The translations under genes were made by a program, and so were the position numbers. Below, piece after piece: positions 40,585 through 48,970 of a stretch of DNA of 64,000 nt. Origin of the DNA: Burkholderiaceae bacterium (lineage in GTDB: Bacteria; Pseudomonadota; Gammaproteobacteria; Burkholderiales; Burkholderiaceae_E); assembly GCA_023954015.1 (NCBI GenBank), contig JAMLIS010000006.1, forward strand, positions 62,001-126,000, read 5' to 3'. How positions within the stretch are numbered: the first letter of the stretch is position 1; each line of letters begins with the position of its first letter. The notes under the pieces were generated by a model that ran no database searches, was not told the origin of the DNA, and saw only the letters and a list, made by a program, of their open reading frames with translations.

Positions 40585-41718
40585 ATGCTTCCTGTTCGTC
40601 TCCGCACCGCGGCACTGTCTGCCGCAGCGTCGATCCTCGTCTCGACGAGCCTCGTGTCGCCGGCCTACGCGCTGCACGACGGCAACGTTTCCCTTCCGGT
40701 CGCGTCCTTCGTCGCGCTCGGCGTCGGGACGGCCCCGGCGCGGGCGTCCGCCACCGACCGGCTCTCGCATCTTCCCGCGCACGTCGTGGTCCCGAACGCG
40801 CAGCAGCGCTTCGTCGCCGCGCCGATCGGCGGGCTGGTCACCGAGTTGCGCGCCGGGATCGGCGACACGGTGCAACAGGGCCAGCCGTTGGCGCGCGTCG
40901 TCAGCGCCGAACTGCTGTCGCTGCAGCGCGAGATCGCCCAGGCCGCCGCCGAGCGCGAGCGTGCGCAGCGAGCGCTCGCGCGCGACCAGCAGCTGCTCGC
41001 CGAAGGACTGGTGGCCGAGTCGCGCGTCGAATCGAGTCGCGCCTCCGACCGGCAGGCGCAGGCGGCGCTCGCCGAGAAGCGCGCTCTGCTCGCGCTGTCG
41101 GGCATCCGTCCGCGCTCGTCGGGAGAATTCGAACTGCTCGCGCCGATCTCGGGCGTCGTGCTGTCGCAGGACGTCCGCCCGGGTCAGCGCGTCGACGCCG
41201 CGACGCCGCTGATGCAGATCGCGCAGCTCGATCCGCTCGAACTGCAGATTTACGTGCCGATCACTGCGGCGCCGCGGCTGGAGAGCGGTGCGGCGGTGCG
41301 CGTGCCGGCGGCAGGCGCTTCGGGCCGGGTCGTCGCTGTCGGCCGTGCGGTCGGTGACGCGCAGACGATCTCGGTACGCGCGCTTCTCGATTCCGGGCTC
41401 GGTGCGCTCGGGCCGGGGCAGCACGTCGAGGCCGAGATCGATGCACGGCCGGCGCCGGGCGGCGAGAGGAACTGGGTGGTTCCGTCGGCGGCGCTGGTGC
41501 GGTTGGGCTCCGCGGGAACGCAACCCGCCGTTTTCGTTCGCCGGGGCGAACGCTACGTCGCCGTTGCGGCGCTCCCGATCGGCGAGTCGGGACGCGATCT
41601 CGTCGTGCAGGCGGCGTTGAGCGAAGGCGAGGAGGTGGTGGCGACGGGCGCGAGCCAGTTGAAGGCGGCGCTCGCCGCCGCCCCCGAGGCACCGGCTGCC
41701 GCAGCGGCGCCCCGATAG
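40585..41718 (+). CDS. RND efflux periplasmic adaptor (CzcB/CusB-like membrane fusion protein)
   Basis: A 377-residue membrane-fusion protein with a signal sequence (to about residue 29), lipoyl halves around VAAPIGGLVTELRAGIGDTVQQGQPL and FELLAPISGVVLSQDVRPGQRVD, a coiled-coil hairpin between them (about 110-165), and a C-terminal beta-barrel domain. It joins the inner-membrane pump and outer-membrane factor encoded next. The His-rich N-terminal metal domain of CzcB is absent. It starts the operon adaptor-pump-DUF3240-outer-membrane factor. Confidence 0.9.
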   Translation: MLPVRLRTAALSAAASILVSTSLVSPAYALHDGNVSLPVASFVALGVGTAPARASATDRLSHLPAHVVVPNAQQRFVAAPIGGLVTELRAGIGDTVQQGQPLARVVSAELLSLQREIAQAAAERERAQRALARDQQLLAEGLVAESRVESSRASDRQAQAALAEKRALLALSGIRPRSSGEFELLAPISGVVLSQDVRPGQRVDAATPLMQIAQLDPLELQIYVPITAAPRLESGAAVRVPAAGASGRVVAVGRAVGDAQTISVRALLDSGLGALGPGQHVEAEIDARPAPGGERNWVVPSAALVRLGSAGTQPAVFVRRGERYVAVAALPIGESGRDLVVQAALSEGEEVVATGASQLKAALAAAPEAPAAAAAPR

Positions 41719-41769
41719 ACGCCGCTCCGACAGACGCCGCTTCCGACAGACGCCGCCCCGACAGACGCC
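41717..41769 (+). repeat. 15/16-bp tandem repeat between the RND adaptor and pump genes
   Basis: Units agacgccgctccgac, agacgccgcttccgac, agacgccgccccgac and a partial agacgcc fill the whole gap between the adaptor stop and the pump ATG at 41770. No Shine-Dalgarno sequence is visible in this spacer. Confidence 0.85.
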
Positions 41770-44700
41770 ATGCTGGCTCGCATCGTCGATTTCGCGCTCA
41801 CGCAGCGCCTGCTCGTTCTCGTGCTCACCGCACTGCTCGTCGGCGCGGGTGTCGTCGCGCTGCGCGAGTTGCCGATCGACGCCTTCCCCGACGTTTCGAC
41901 CACCCAGGTGAAGATCATCGTCAAGGCGCCGGGCATGACGCCCGAAGAGGTCGAAAGCCGGATCACGATCCCGATCGAGCAGGAACTGCTCGGCATCGAG
42001 CGCCAGCGGCTGCTGCGCGCGGTGTCGAAATACGGAATCACCGACGTCACCGTCGATTTCGAGGACGGCACCGACATCTACTGGGCGCGCCAGCAGGTGG
42101 CCGAGCGCTTCGCGGCCGCCGCCGAAACGCTGCCCGCGCAGGCAAGCGGCGGCCTCGCGCCGATCACGACGCCGCTGAGCGACCTCTACATGTTCACGAT
42201 CGAGGGGCCGCTGTCGCTCGAGGAGAAGCGCACGCTGCTCGATCGGGTCGTGCGCCCGCAGTTGCGAACCGTACGCGGCGTGGCCGACGTCAACAGCCTC
42301 GGCGGCTTCGTGCGCACCTACGAGGTCGTTCCGAACCCGCAGATGCTCGCGATCCGCGGCATCGGCCTCGGGCAGTTGCGCGATGCGATCGAGCGCAACA
42401 ACCGCAACGACGGCGCAGGGCGCATCGTCGAGGGCGAAGAGGTGCTGATCGTTCGCACCGAGGGCGCGGTCGACGGCGTGTCCGCGCTCGGCGCGATCGT
42501 CGTCGCAACGCCGGGAGAAATCCCCGTGCGCCTGGCCGAGGTCGCCGACGTGCGCATCGGAAACCTCACGCGCTACGGCGCCGTGACGCGCGACGGCGAC
42601 GAAGCGGTCCAGGGCCTGGTGCTCGGACTGCGCGGCGCCAATGCGCAGAAAGTGATCGACGGCGTCGAAGAGCGCCTCGCCGCGCTCGCGCCGACGCTTC
42701 CCGAAGGCACGACGATCCGTCCGTTCTACGACCGCTCGGCGCTGGTCGATCGGGCGGTCGGCACGGTGACGAAGGCGCTGTTGGAGGCGATCGTCCTCGT
42801 GCTCGCGCTGCTGCTCGCATTCCTCGGCAACCTGCACGCCGCGCTCGTCGTCGCGCTGACGCTGCCGCTGGCCGCGCTCGGCACCTTCGTGCTGATGCGC
42901 TACACGGGCCTTTCGGCGAACCTGATGAGCCTGGGCGGCCTGGCGATCGCGATCGGCCTGCTCGTCGACGGGGCGGTGGTCGTCGTCGAGAACATCGAGA
43001 GCCGACTCGGCGAAGGCGGTGCGCAGCAGCGCCTGCCGATGCTGCACGTCGTCTGGCGCGCGGTGCGCGAGGTCTCGGTTCCGGTCGTCTCGGGCGTGGC
43101 GATCATCGTCATCGTCTTCGTTCCGCTGCTGTCGCTGCAGGGGCTCGAAGGCAAGCTCTTCGTTCCGGTGGCGCTGACGATCGTCTACGCGCTCTCCGTG
43201 TCGCTGGTGCTCGCGCTCACGGTGATTCCCGTCCTCGCGTCGCTGCTGCTGCGTCGCAGGCACGCGCACGTGCCGTGGCTCGCGCGCAAGCTCGATGCGC
43301 TCTACGTCCCCATGCTCGGCTGGTCGTTGCGCCACGGCAGCGTCGTCGTCGTCGCCGCGCTCGCGCTGCTCGTCGCGGCGGGCGGCGCGTACACGCTGCT
43401 GGGCAAGAGCTTCATGCCGACGATGGACGAAGGCGACGTGATCATGCAGCTCGAGAAGCTGCCGTCGATCAGCCTCGCGCAGACGATCGCGGTCGATGCG
43501 CGCGTGCAGCGCGCGATTCTCCAGGCGGTTCCCGAGGTGCGCAGCATCGTCGCGCGCTCGGGTTCCGACGAACTCGGCCTCGATCCGATGGGCCTGAACG
43601 AGACCGACGGTTTTCTCGTGCTGAAGCCGATCGGCGAATGGCGAGTGCCCGACAAGGCGTGGCTCACCGACGAACTGCGCAGCGTCGCCGACGCGTTTCC
43701 GGGCGTGGAGGCGTCGTTCACGCAACCGATCGAGATGCGCATCTCGGAGATGCTCACCGGCGTGCGCGGCGACGTCGCGATCAAGGTGTTCGGCAACGAC
43801 CTGGGCGAACTCGGCGCGATCGCCGCGCGCATCGAGGCGCTGCTGAAGGAGATTCCCGGGTCGGAAGACGTATTCACCGCGCGCAACGAAGGCGTGCAGT
43901 ACCTGCAGGTGAGCATCGACCGGCTCGCCGCGGGCCGCCTGGGACTGTCGGTCGACGAGTTGCAGGCGAGCCTGCGTACGCTGATCGAGGGCCAACCCGC
44001 AGGCGCCGTGATGGAGGCGGGATGGCGCGTGCCGATCCTGTTGCGCGCAGGCGAAGACGTGCGCGCGAGCGCCGCACGCTTCGCGGATCTGCGCATCGCA
44101 CTTCCCGACGGCAACGCGGTACCGGTGTCGGCGGTCGCGCGCATCGAGCGCGTCGACGGGCCGGTGAAGATCGAGCGCGAGAACGCCGCACGCTACGTCA
44201 CGGTTCGCACCAACGTGCGCGGGCGCGACCTGGTCGGCTTCGTCGACGATGCGCGCGCGCGCATCGCCGCGCAGGCGCCGTTGCCGGTCGGGTACCGGAT
44301 CGACTGGAGCGGCCAGTTCGAGAACCAGCAGCGCGCGGCGGCGCGACTGGCGATCGTCGTTCCAGTGGCGCTGCTGCTGATCTTCCTGTTGTTGTTCTCG
44401 ACCTTCGGCTCGGTGCGACAGGCCGTGCTCGTGCTGGCCAACGTGCCCTTCGCAATGGTCGGCGGCGTGTTCGCACTGCTCGCCTCGGGCGAATACCTGT
44501 CGGTGCCGGCGTCGGTCGGCTTCATTGCGCTGCTCGGCATCGCGGTGCTCAACGGCGTCGTGCTAGTCGCGCATTTCAACCAGTTGCTCGCGCAGCGCAT
44601 GCCGATCGAGCGCGTCGTCACCGAAGGGGCGCGCCGGCGACTGCGCCCGGTGCTGATGACCGCGTCGATCGCCGCCTTCGGCCTCGTGCCGCTGTTGTTC

Positions 44701-44904
44701 GCCTCCGGCCCCGGCTCGGAGATCCAGCGCCCGCTCGCCATCGTCGTCATCGGCGGGCTGGCGTCGTCGACGCTGTTGACGCTGCTGTTGTTCCCGATCC
44801 TGTTCCGGCGCTTCGGCGTCGACGAAGAGGCGCCGACGACCGGGAAGGCGCAGGCGTCCTCCGCAGCACGCGACGTTTCGCTCTCCGCGAAGGAACGGGA
44901 ATGA
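41770..44904 (+). CDS. RND transporter permease, heavy-metal efflux (CzcA/CusA) family
   Basis: A 1044-residue inner-membrane pump with 12 helices and two large periplasmic loops. It starts MLARIVDFALTQRLLVLVL and has the HME-type helix 4 sequence AIGLLVDGAVVVVENIESRL with the proton-relay Asp, and LGKSFMPTMDEGDVIMQLEKLPSISL in the second loop, as in CzcA and CusA. The metal cannot be fixed: the helix-4 motif is not a clean match to the Czc (DFGxxVDGAV) or Cus types. It overlaps the DUF3240 gene by four bases. Confidence 0.92.
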   Translation: MLARIVDFALTQRLLVLVLTALLVGAGVVALRELPIDAFPDVSTTQVKIIVKAPGMTPEEVESRITIPIEQELLGIERQRLLRAVSKYGITDVTVDFEDGTDIYWARQQVAERFAAAAETLPAQASGGLAPITTPLSDLYMFTIEGPLSLEEKRTLLDRVVRPQLRTVRGVADVNSLGGFVRTYEVVPNPQMLAIRGIGLGQLRDAIERNNRNDGAGRIVEGEEVLIVRTEGAVDGVSALGAIVVATPGEIPVRLAEVADVRIGNLTRYGAVTRDGDEAVQGLVLGLRGANAQKVIDGVEERLAALAPTLPEGTTIRPFYDRSALVDRAVGTVTKALLEAIVLVLALLLAFLGNLHAALVVALTLPLAALGTFVLMRYTGLSANLMSLGGLAIAIGLLVDGAVVVVENIESRLGEGGAQQRLPMLHVVWRAVREVSVPVVSGVAIIVIVFVPLLSLQGLEGKLFVPVALTIVYALSVSLVLALTVIPVLASLLLRRRHAHVPWLARKLDALYVPMLGWSLRHGSVVVVAALALLVAAGGAYTLLGKSFMPTMDEGDVIMQLEKLPSISLAQTIAVDARVQRAILQAVPEVRSIVARSGSDELGLDPMGLNETDGFLVLKPIGEWRVPDKAWLTDELRSVADAFPGVEASFTQPIEMRISEMLTGVRGDVAIKVFGNDLGELGAIAARIEALLKEIPGSEDVFTARNEGVQYLQVSIDRLAAGRLGLSVDELQASLRTLIEGQPAGAVMEAGWRVPILLRAGEDVRASAARFADLRIALPDGNAVPVSAVARIERVDGPVKIERENAARYVTVRTNVRGRDLVGFVDDARARIAAQAPLPVGYRIDWSGQFENQQRAAARLAIVVPVALLLIFLLLFSTFGSVRQAVLVLANVPFAMVGGVFALLASGEYLSVPASVGFIALLGIAVLNGVVLVAHFNQLLAQRMPIERVVTEGARRRLRPVLMTASIAAFGLVPLLFASGPGSEIQRPLAIVVIGGLASSTLLTLLLFPILFRRFGVDEEAPTTGKAQASSAARDVSLSAKERE

Positions 44905-45272
44905 TCGAAGGACCGCTTTCAGCGATGGATTCCGGCGTTGCCGAGCCGGTTCTCCTGACGCTGGTTGCACCGGCGTCGCTCGGCGAGAGCGTCGCCGACC
45001 TGCTTCTCGAGGCGCCCGAGTTCGTCTCCGGCTTCACTTCGAGCGCCGCGTCGGGCCACGGCGCCCGGTTGCGTTTCGAAGCGGTGAGCGAGCGCGTGCG
45101 GGGAAGAGGACGGCGTACCCGCTTCGAGCTGGTACTCGGCCGCGGGGACGCCACTGCGCTGCTCGCGCGACTGCGGGCTTCGCTGGGCGACGCGAACGTC
45201 TACTACTGGATCTGTCCGATGCTCGAATGCGGAAACCTGGGCGAACCGGCGCACTCGGGAGCGGAGCCGTGA
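44901..45272 (+). CDS. DUF3240 family protein
   Basis: A 123-residue protein resembling the DUF3240 (PF11582) family, a small PII/CutA-like ferredoxin fold found in RND metal-efflux operons. Visible features are PVLLTLVAPASLGESVADLLLEAP, a basic segment RVRGRGRRTRFELVLGRGD and the end VYYWICPMLECGNL. The Cys pair ICPMLEC near the C-terminus could bind metal. Both ends overlap its neighbours (ATGA with the pump, GTGA with the outer-membrane factor). Confidence 0.82.
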   Translation: MIEGPLSAMDSGVAEPVLLTLVAPASLGESVADLLLEAPEFVSGFTSSAASGHGARLRFEAVSERVRGRGRRTRFELVLGRGDATALLARLRASLGDANVYYWICPMLECGNLGEPAHSGAEP

Positions 45273-46639
45273 CGCACGCGTTGGTGAAGCGCACGCATTT
45301 CGTCGCGACCACGGCGCTCGCCGCAGTGCTCGGCTGCTCGCTGCCCGCTGCGTCGGTCGCACAGCGCTCGGCGGCCGCACAGGGGCCGTGGGCCGCACAG
45401 GGCGTGTCGGACGAGCGGGGCTCTTCGGCCACGTCGCAGCCGTATCCTTCCGAACTGCCGCCGCCCGCGCGCGTGCGCGCAGCGATTGCCGAGTCCCCCG
45501 AGGTACAGGTCGCGGCAGCGCTGCTCCAGGCCGCAGGCGCCGAACGACGCCAACTCGCCGCCGGACCGCACGAGTGGACTTCCCGTGTCGATTACCAGCG
45601 GCGCCGCGTGCGTGAGCCCGGCGCGCACGACCGCTTCCACGAGTGGTCGCTTTCGCTCGAGCGCGCCGTTCGCCTGCCGGGCAAGGCCGAACTCGACCGC
45701 CGTCTCGGCGCGGGGCGTGTCGCCGAGGCGGCGATCGCGCACTCCGACGCAGAACACGAGGCCTCGCGACGCCTGCTCGCGCTTTGGTACGCGATGCTGC
45801 GCGAACACCAGGGCGCGCAGTTGCTCGCCCGGCAGGCCGGTCTCGCGGCGCGGGAAGCGGCCGCCGTCGCCCGGCGGCGCGAGCTCGGTGACGCCTCGCG
45901 GCTCGACGCGATACAGGCCGCGGCCGAAGCCGAACAGGTGGAGGCGGCCCGTCGCATCGCACTCGATCGGGCCGAACGCGCGTCGATCGCGCTGGTGCGC
46001 GAATTCCCGGCCATGGGAGGAATCGCGCCGCCCGAGGCGCTGCCCGAGCCGCCGCAGCCGGCGCAGGACCTGGCCGCGCTCGCGCAACAGGCGATCGACG
46101 AGGATCACGGATTGCGCGGCGCACTCGCCGCCGCGGCGAGTGCACAGATCGAAGCGCAGCGCGCACTGGCCGATCGCCGATCCGATCCGACGGTAGGCGT
46201 GCAACTCGGCTCCGAGCGATCGGCCGAGGAACGCATCGCCGGCGTTTTCGTCTCGATCCCGTTCGGCGGCGAAGCGCGTCGCGCTGCCGCCGATGCGAGC
46301 GTTGCGCGGGCCGCGGCCGCCGCCCGGCGCGCCGACGCAAGTCGCCGGCGACTGGACGCGCAGGTCGCATCACTGCTGACCTCGGCGAGTTCCGGCGCGG
46401 CCCGCTGGCAGGCGGCGCAGCGCAGCGCCGAACTGCAGTCGAGCGCGGCCGAACGCGTCGTTCGTGCACGGGAACTCGGCGAAGCGGACGTTGCCGAAGT
46501 GCTTCGCGCACGTCGACTGGCGATCGATGCCGCGCTGCGCGCAGCCGACATGCGGGTCGATGCGCTCGAGAGCCGCGCGCGGCTGCTGCTCGATGCGCAT
46601 CGGATCTGGGACTTCGATCGTGGCGGCGGCGAACCGTGA
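45269..46639 (+). CDS. Outer-membrane efflux protein (CzcC/TolC family)
   Basis: A 456-residue outer-membrane factor of the RND system. Signal peptide (HFVATTALAAVLGCSLPAASVA), then long alpha-helical hairpins rich in Ala/Arg/Gln typical of TolC-like proteins, with the repeated halves ADRRSDPTVGVQLGSERS and RARELGEADVAEVLRARRL. Start is GTG at 45269, overlapping the DUF3240 stop, so the operon is fully coupled. The Gly-Cys near the signal end (VLGCSLP) could also be a lipobox; this is uncertain. Confidence 0.88.
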   Translation: MTHALVKRTHFVATTALAAVLGCSLPAASVAQRSAAAQGPWAAQGVSDERGSSATSQPYPSELPPPARVRAAIAESPEVQVAAALLQAAGAERRQLAAGPHEWTSRVDYQRRRVREPGAHDRFHEWSLSLERAVRLPGKAELDRRLGAGRVAEAAIAHSDAEHEASRRLLALWYAMLREHQGAQLLARQAGLAAREAAAVARRRELGDASRLDAIQAAAEAEQVEAARRIALDRAERASIALVREFPAMGGIAPPEALPEPPQPAQDLAALAQQAIDEDHGLRGALAAAASAQIEAQRALADRRSDPTVGVQLGSERSAEERIAGVFVSIPFGGEARRAAADASVARAAAAARRADASRRRLDAQVASLLTSASSGAARWQAAQRSAELQSSAAERVVRARELGEADVAEVLRARRLAIDAALRAADMRVDALESRARLLLDAHRIWDFDRGGGEP

Positions 46640-46684
46640 CGAAAGGGGTCCGTGACGCCGGCCGTCGCGATCAGGTGCTGCGAC

Positions 46685-47215
46685 TCAGTGGCCGGCGTTC
46701 GGCGCCTCGAAACCCGCGTGCTCGAAGTACTTCGCATATTGCCCGAGGGAGCGCACCACCTGCACGACGCCGGCGCTGCGTTCGGTTTTCGCGTCCCTGC
46801 CGCGCAGTTTTTCGTTACCTTCGAGCAGTTCGGCCAGGATCGCGTGCAGTACCTCGTCGGCTTGCGGATCGAGCTTGCAGTTCTGCACGATATGAGCTAC
46901 CTGCGCCTCGATTTCGACGCCGAGCGCATCGTACTGCGCCGCTGCGAGATCGCCGCGATGCACGGCCGGCAGCTTCGCATCGACGGCATCGCGGATCTTC
47001 GCCATGCTCTCGCGCAACGGTTCGTCGCTGGCCCACTTCCTGCCGTCGTTCAGCTTCAGTGCATGCGCCGCATCGGCGTGCCCGTGCGAGTGCTCGCCGG
47101 CGGCATACGCCACGGCGCCCAGCGCGGCACCCGTGCCCAGGATGCCCGCGATCAGCACGCCGGCCATCCTTCGTTTCATTGCCTTCGCTTTCCCGTTCAT
47201 TGCCTGGTTCTCCAT
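46685..47215 (-). CDS. Exported hypothetical protein (DnrO-like, metal-region associated)
   Basis: A 176-residue protein with a basic n-region and signal helix (MAGVLIAGILGTGAALGAVAYA), followed by a His-rich segment GEHSHGHADAAHAL and the stretch LNDGRKWASDEPLRESMAKIRDAVDAKL. Similar periplasmic proteins are found in other Burkholderiales metal regions, sometimes labelled DnrO. The His cluster suggests metal binding; this is inference. It follows the CnrX/Spy-like gene after 101 bases on the same strand and converges with the RND operon. Confidence 0.72.
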   Translation of the reverse strand: MENQAMNGKAKAMKRRMAGVLIAGILGTGAALGAVAYAAGEHSHGHADAAHALKLNDGRKWASDEPLRESMAKIRDAVDAKLPAVHRGDLAAAQYDALGVEIEAQVAHIVQNCKLDPQADEVLHAILAELLEGNEKLRGRDAKTERSAGVVQVVRSLGQYAKYFEHAGFEAPNAGH

Positions 47216-47316
47216 CGTCGTTCGATTGCCATGGCCTCGCCGCGAGAGAGGATTCCCTTCGCTTCCGGCTGCATCGTCGAACGAATGACGCGAAAGAAAG
47301 TTCCGTTCGCCCGCGT

Positions 47317-47784
47317 TCAGTCGCGGTGCAGTTCCTGGAAGCCCGACGCGCCCACCGGCTGGCTGAGCAGCAACTGCAGCAGCCGCTCGCGCTGGCGGGA
47401 ATCGAGCAGCGCGCGTTCGGCAAGCAGTTGCTCGATCACCAGTTGTTGCTGCTCGTCCTGCAGCCGGGCGATCGCGGCACGATCGGACTCGATCGCAGCC
47501 ATGTCGGGCGATTCGGCGAAGATCCGGCGAAGGAGTCGGTCGCGGCCTTCGTGGATCGCCGTTGCACCGGCCTCGAAGCGTTGCAGGAATCCGGCTTCGG
47601 CCTGGTGCCAGCGACGCTGCTGCTCGTCGCCGAGATCGAGGTACTCGGCCAGTCCCGCGACCGAAGCCTGTCCGGCGCCGAGCGCACCGGTCGACTCCGC
47701 CGCGCGATACGCGAAGGCGGCGAGAACGCCGAGGTTGAGCAGCAGCGACAGCGCGAACAGCAACCGCAAAGTCGTCGATTTCAT
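47317..47784 (-). CDS. Periplasmic heavy-metal sensor, CnrX/Spy-like
   Basis: A 155-residue protein with an N-terminal membrane anchor (LRLLFALSLLLNLGVLAAFAY) and an all-helical periplasmic part of the CnrX/Spy/CpxP kind: LDLGDEQQRRWHQAEAGF, AIHEGRDRLLRRIF and LLDSRQRERLLQLLL. Candidate metal ligands are the His in RRWHQ and AIHEGR. In CnrYXH systems CnrX senses Ni/Co and acts through an anti-sigma factor; the same three-gene logic is present here. Its ATG overlaps the anti-sigma stop by four bases. Confidence 0.82.
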   Translation of the reverse strand: MKSTTLRLLFALSLLLNLGVLAAFAYRAAESTGALGAGQASVAGLAEYLDLGDEQQRRWHQAEAGFLQRFEAGATAIHEGRDRLLRRIFAESPDMAAIESDRAAIARLQDEQQQLVIEQLLAERALLDSRQRERLLQLLLSQPVGASGFQELHRD

Positions 47785-48245
47785 CGTGATCGCGCTCCTG
47801 TCCAGGCGTCCGTTCGCCAGCACGCCGGCATCCCGACGCACAGTCCGCCCGGCGCGATCGGCGCGAAGACTTCGAGCGTCGCGGCGACCGGAGCCACCGC
47901 GGCGACCGGCGCCGTCATGCTCAGCCCCATCGTCAACCCGAGCGTCAGCGACGCGGCCGCGCCGACCCCGGCAGGCAACCAGGGCCACCGACGTGGCGTT
48001 CGCCGCTCCGGCGCGCGTGCCGGCAATGCCGCGATGCGACCGCGGATCACCTGGGAAAGATCGAAGCCGAGGCGCTCATCGGCAAGCGCACGTAAATCGG
48101 TACGCAGCCCGAACAGGTCGTCGAGCAGCGCGCGGCAACGCACGCAAGTCGCCAGATGCGCATCGAGCCGCGCGCATGCGGCAGCATCGAGTTGCGCATC
48201 CAGGTACATGGACAGCGCTTCGATTCGCGGGCACTCGTCGGTCAT
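47781..48245 (-). CDS. Anti-sigma factor with zinc-finger (zf-HC2) domain
   Basis: A 154-residue membrane protein. The N-terminal cytoplasmic part has the zinc-binding anti-sigma motif DAHLATCVRCRALLDDL (H-x3-C-x2-C), then a basic linker and one transmembrane helix (GVGAAASLTLGLTMGLSM). The short periplasmic tail has two Cys (LCVGMPACW). It would hold the ECF sigma factor at the membrane. It overlaps both the sigma gene and the sensor gene by four bases. Confidence 0.88.
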   Translation of the reverse strand: MTDECPRIEALSMYLDAQLDAAACARLDAHLATCVRCRALLDDLFGLRTDLRALADERLGFDLSQVIRGRIAALPARAPERRTPRRWPWLPAGVGAAASLTLGLTMGLSMTAPVAAVAPVAATLEVFAPIAPGGLCVGMPACWRTDAWTGARSR

Positions 48246-48796
48246 CGTCGTTCTCCCCGGATGCGACGCGTCTGTTCGAGCAGCGCCACCCGCGCCCGCG
48301 CCAGCCGCGACTTGACGGTACCCTCGGCCACGCCGAGCGTCGCTGCGATCTCGGCATACGAGAGATCCTCCACCTCACGCAACAACAGCACTTCTCGATG
48401 CTCGACCGCAATCGCCCGCAGCGCTGCCTCGAGCATGCGAAAGCGCTGGCGCGTGTGCAACTGCGCTTCCGGATCGGGCCCCGGATCGACGTACGCTGCA
48501 CCGTCGTCGAGCGGTTCGAAAGCAACGACATTGCGACGGCGCAACACGTCGAGCGCGGCGTTGCGCGCGATCTGCAGCAGCCAGGTGCCGAACTGCGCGT
48601 CCTCACGCCAGCGCGGCATCGCCTGCCAGGCTTTCAGGAAAGTGTCTTGCGCCAGATCCATTGCGTCGTCTCGCGAGCCGAGCATTCGCAGGACGAAACG
48701 GAACACTCGATCCTGGTGCCGGCCGACCAGTTCGACGAACGCCTGCGAATCGCCGTCTCTCGCACGTACGGCGAGGGCTGAATCCTCGATCGTCAA
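48242..48796 (-). CDS. ECF RNA polymerase sigma factor
   Basis: A 184-residue group IV sigma factor with only regions 2 and 4. Region 2: VFRFVLRMLGSRDDAMDLAQDTFLKAW and the -10-reading GTWLLQIARNAALDVLRRR. Region 4 HTH: EVEDLSYAEIAATLGVAEGTVKSRLARAR. The start at 48796 is a TTG, preceded by GGGGA nine bases upstream; no ATG or GTG fits the family N-terminus better. A plausible ECF-type promoter lies upstream, suggesting autoregulation. Confidence 0.92.
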   Translation of the reverse strand: MTIEDSALAVRARDGDSQAFVELVGRHQDRVFRFVLRMLGSRDDAMDLAQDTFLKAWQAMPRWREDAQFGTWLLQIARNAALDVLRRRNVVAFEPLDDGAAYVDPGPDPEAQLHTRQRFRMLEAALRAIAVEHREVLLLREVEDLSYAEIAATLGVAEGTVKSRLARARVALLEQTRRIRGERR

Positions 48797-48837
48797 GCGT
48801 CGTCGTCCCCGGAGTCTTCGGTCGCCCTGCTCGTCAC

Positions 48838-48865
48838 TGGAACGAACAGTGCAGGAGGAAGTTCC
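48838..48865 (-). promoter_or_regulatory. Candidate ECF-sigma promoter for the sigma/anti-sigma/sensor operon
   Basis: On the minus strand, GGAACTT (48865-48859) is identical to the RpoE-type -35 consensus and is followed after 15 bases by GTTCCA (48843-48838), a partial -10 match. It lies about 40 bases upstream of the sigma gene start. Confidence 0.5.
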
Positions 48866-48909
48866 ACCGAGGCGACGCGCGACTGCGAACGACTTTCACC
48901 ATCCACCCG

Positions 48910-48937
48910 TTGCCAAAACGATTCATCGTGCTAAGAT
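48910..48937 (+). promoter_or_regulatory. Candidate sigma-70 promoter of the TetR/ABC exporter operon
   Basis: TTGCCA (48910-48915), 16-base spacer, TAAGAT (48932-48937). The palindromic operator begins directly after the -10 box. Confidence 0.6.
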
Positions 48938-48951
48938 AGTAATAGATTACT
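48938..48951. promoter_or_regulatory. Palindromic operator AGTAAT-AG-ATTACT upstream of the TetR gene
   Basis: A perfect 6-bp inverted repeat with a 2-base centre, in AT-rich sequence inside a GC-rich genome, directly after the candidate -10 box, at the expected transcription start. A near-identical palindrome occurs upstream of phaC at 62674-62687. The likely binder is the TetR protein encoded next. Confidence 0.75.
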
Positions 48952-48970
48952 TATTTCCGGGATCGCTTCG

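Noticed and set aside
40513..43995. A 1160-codon open frame on the minus strand, antisense to the RND adaptor and pump
   Set aside because: Arg/Glu/His/Asp-rich sequence with no domain, a shadow of codon bias; the opposite strand encodes clear RND proteins.
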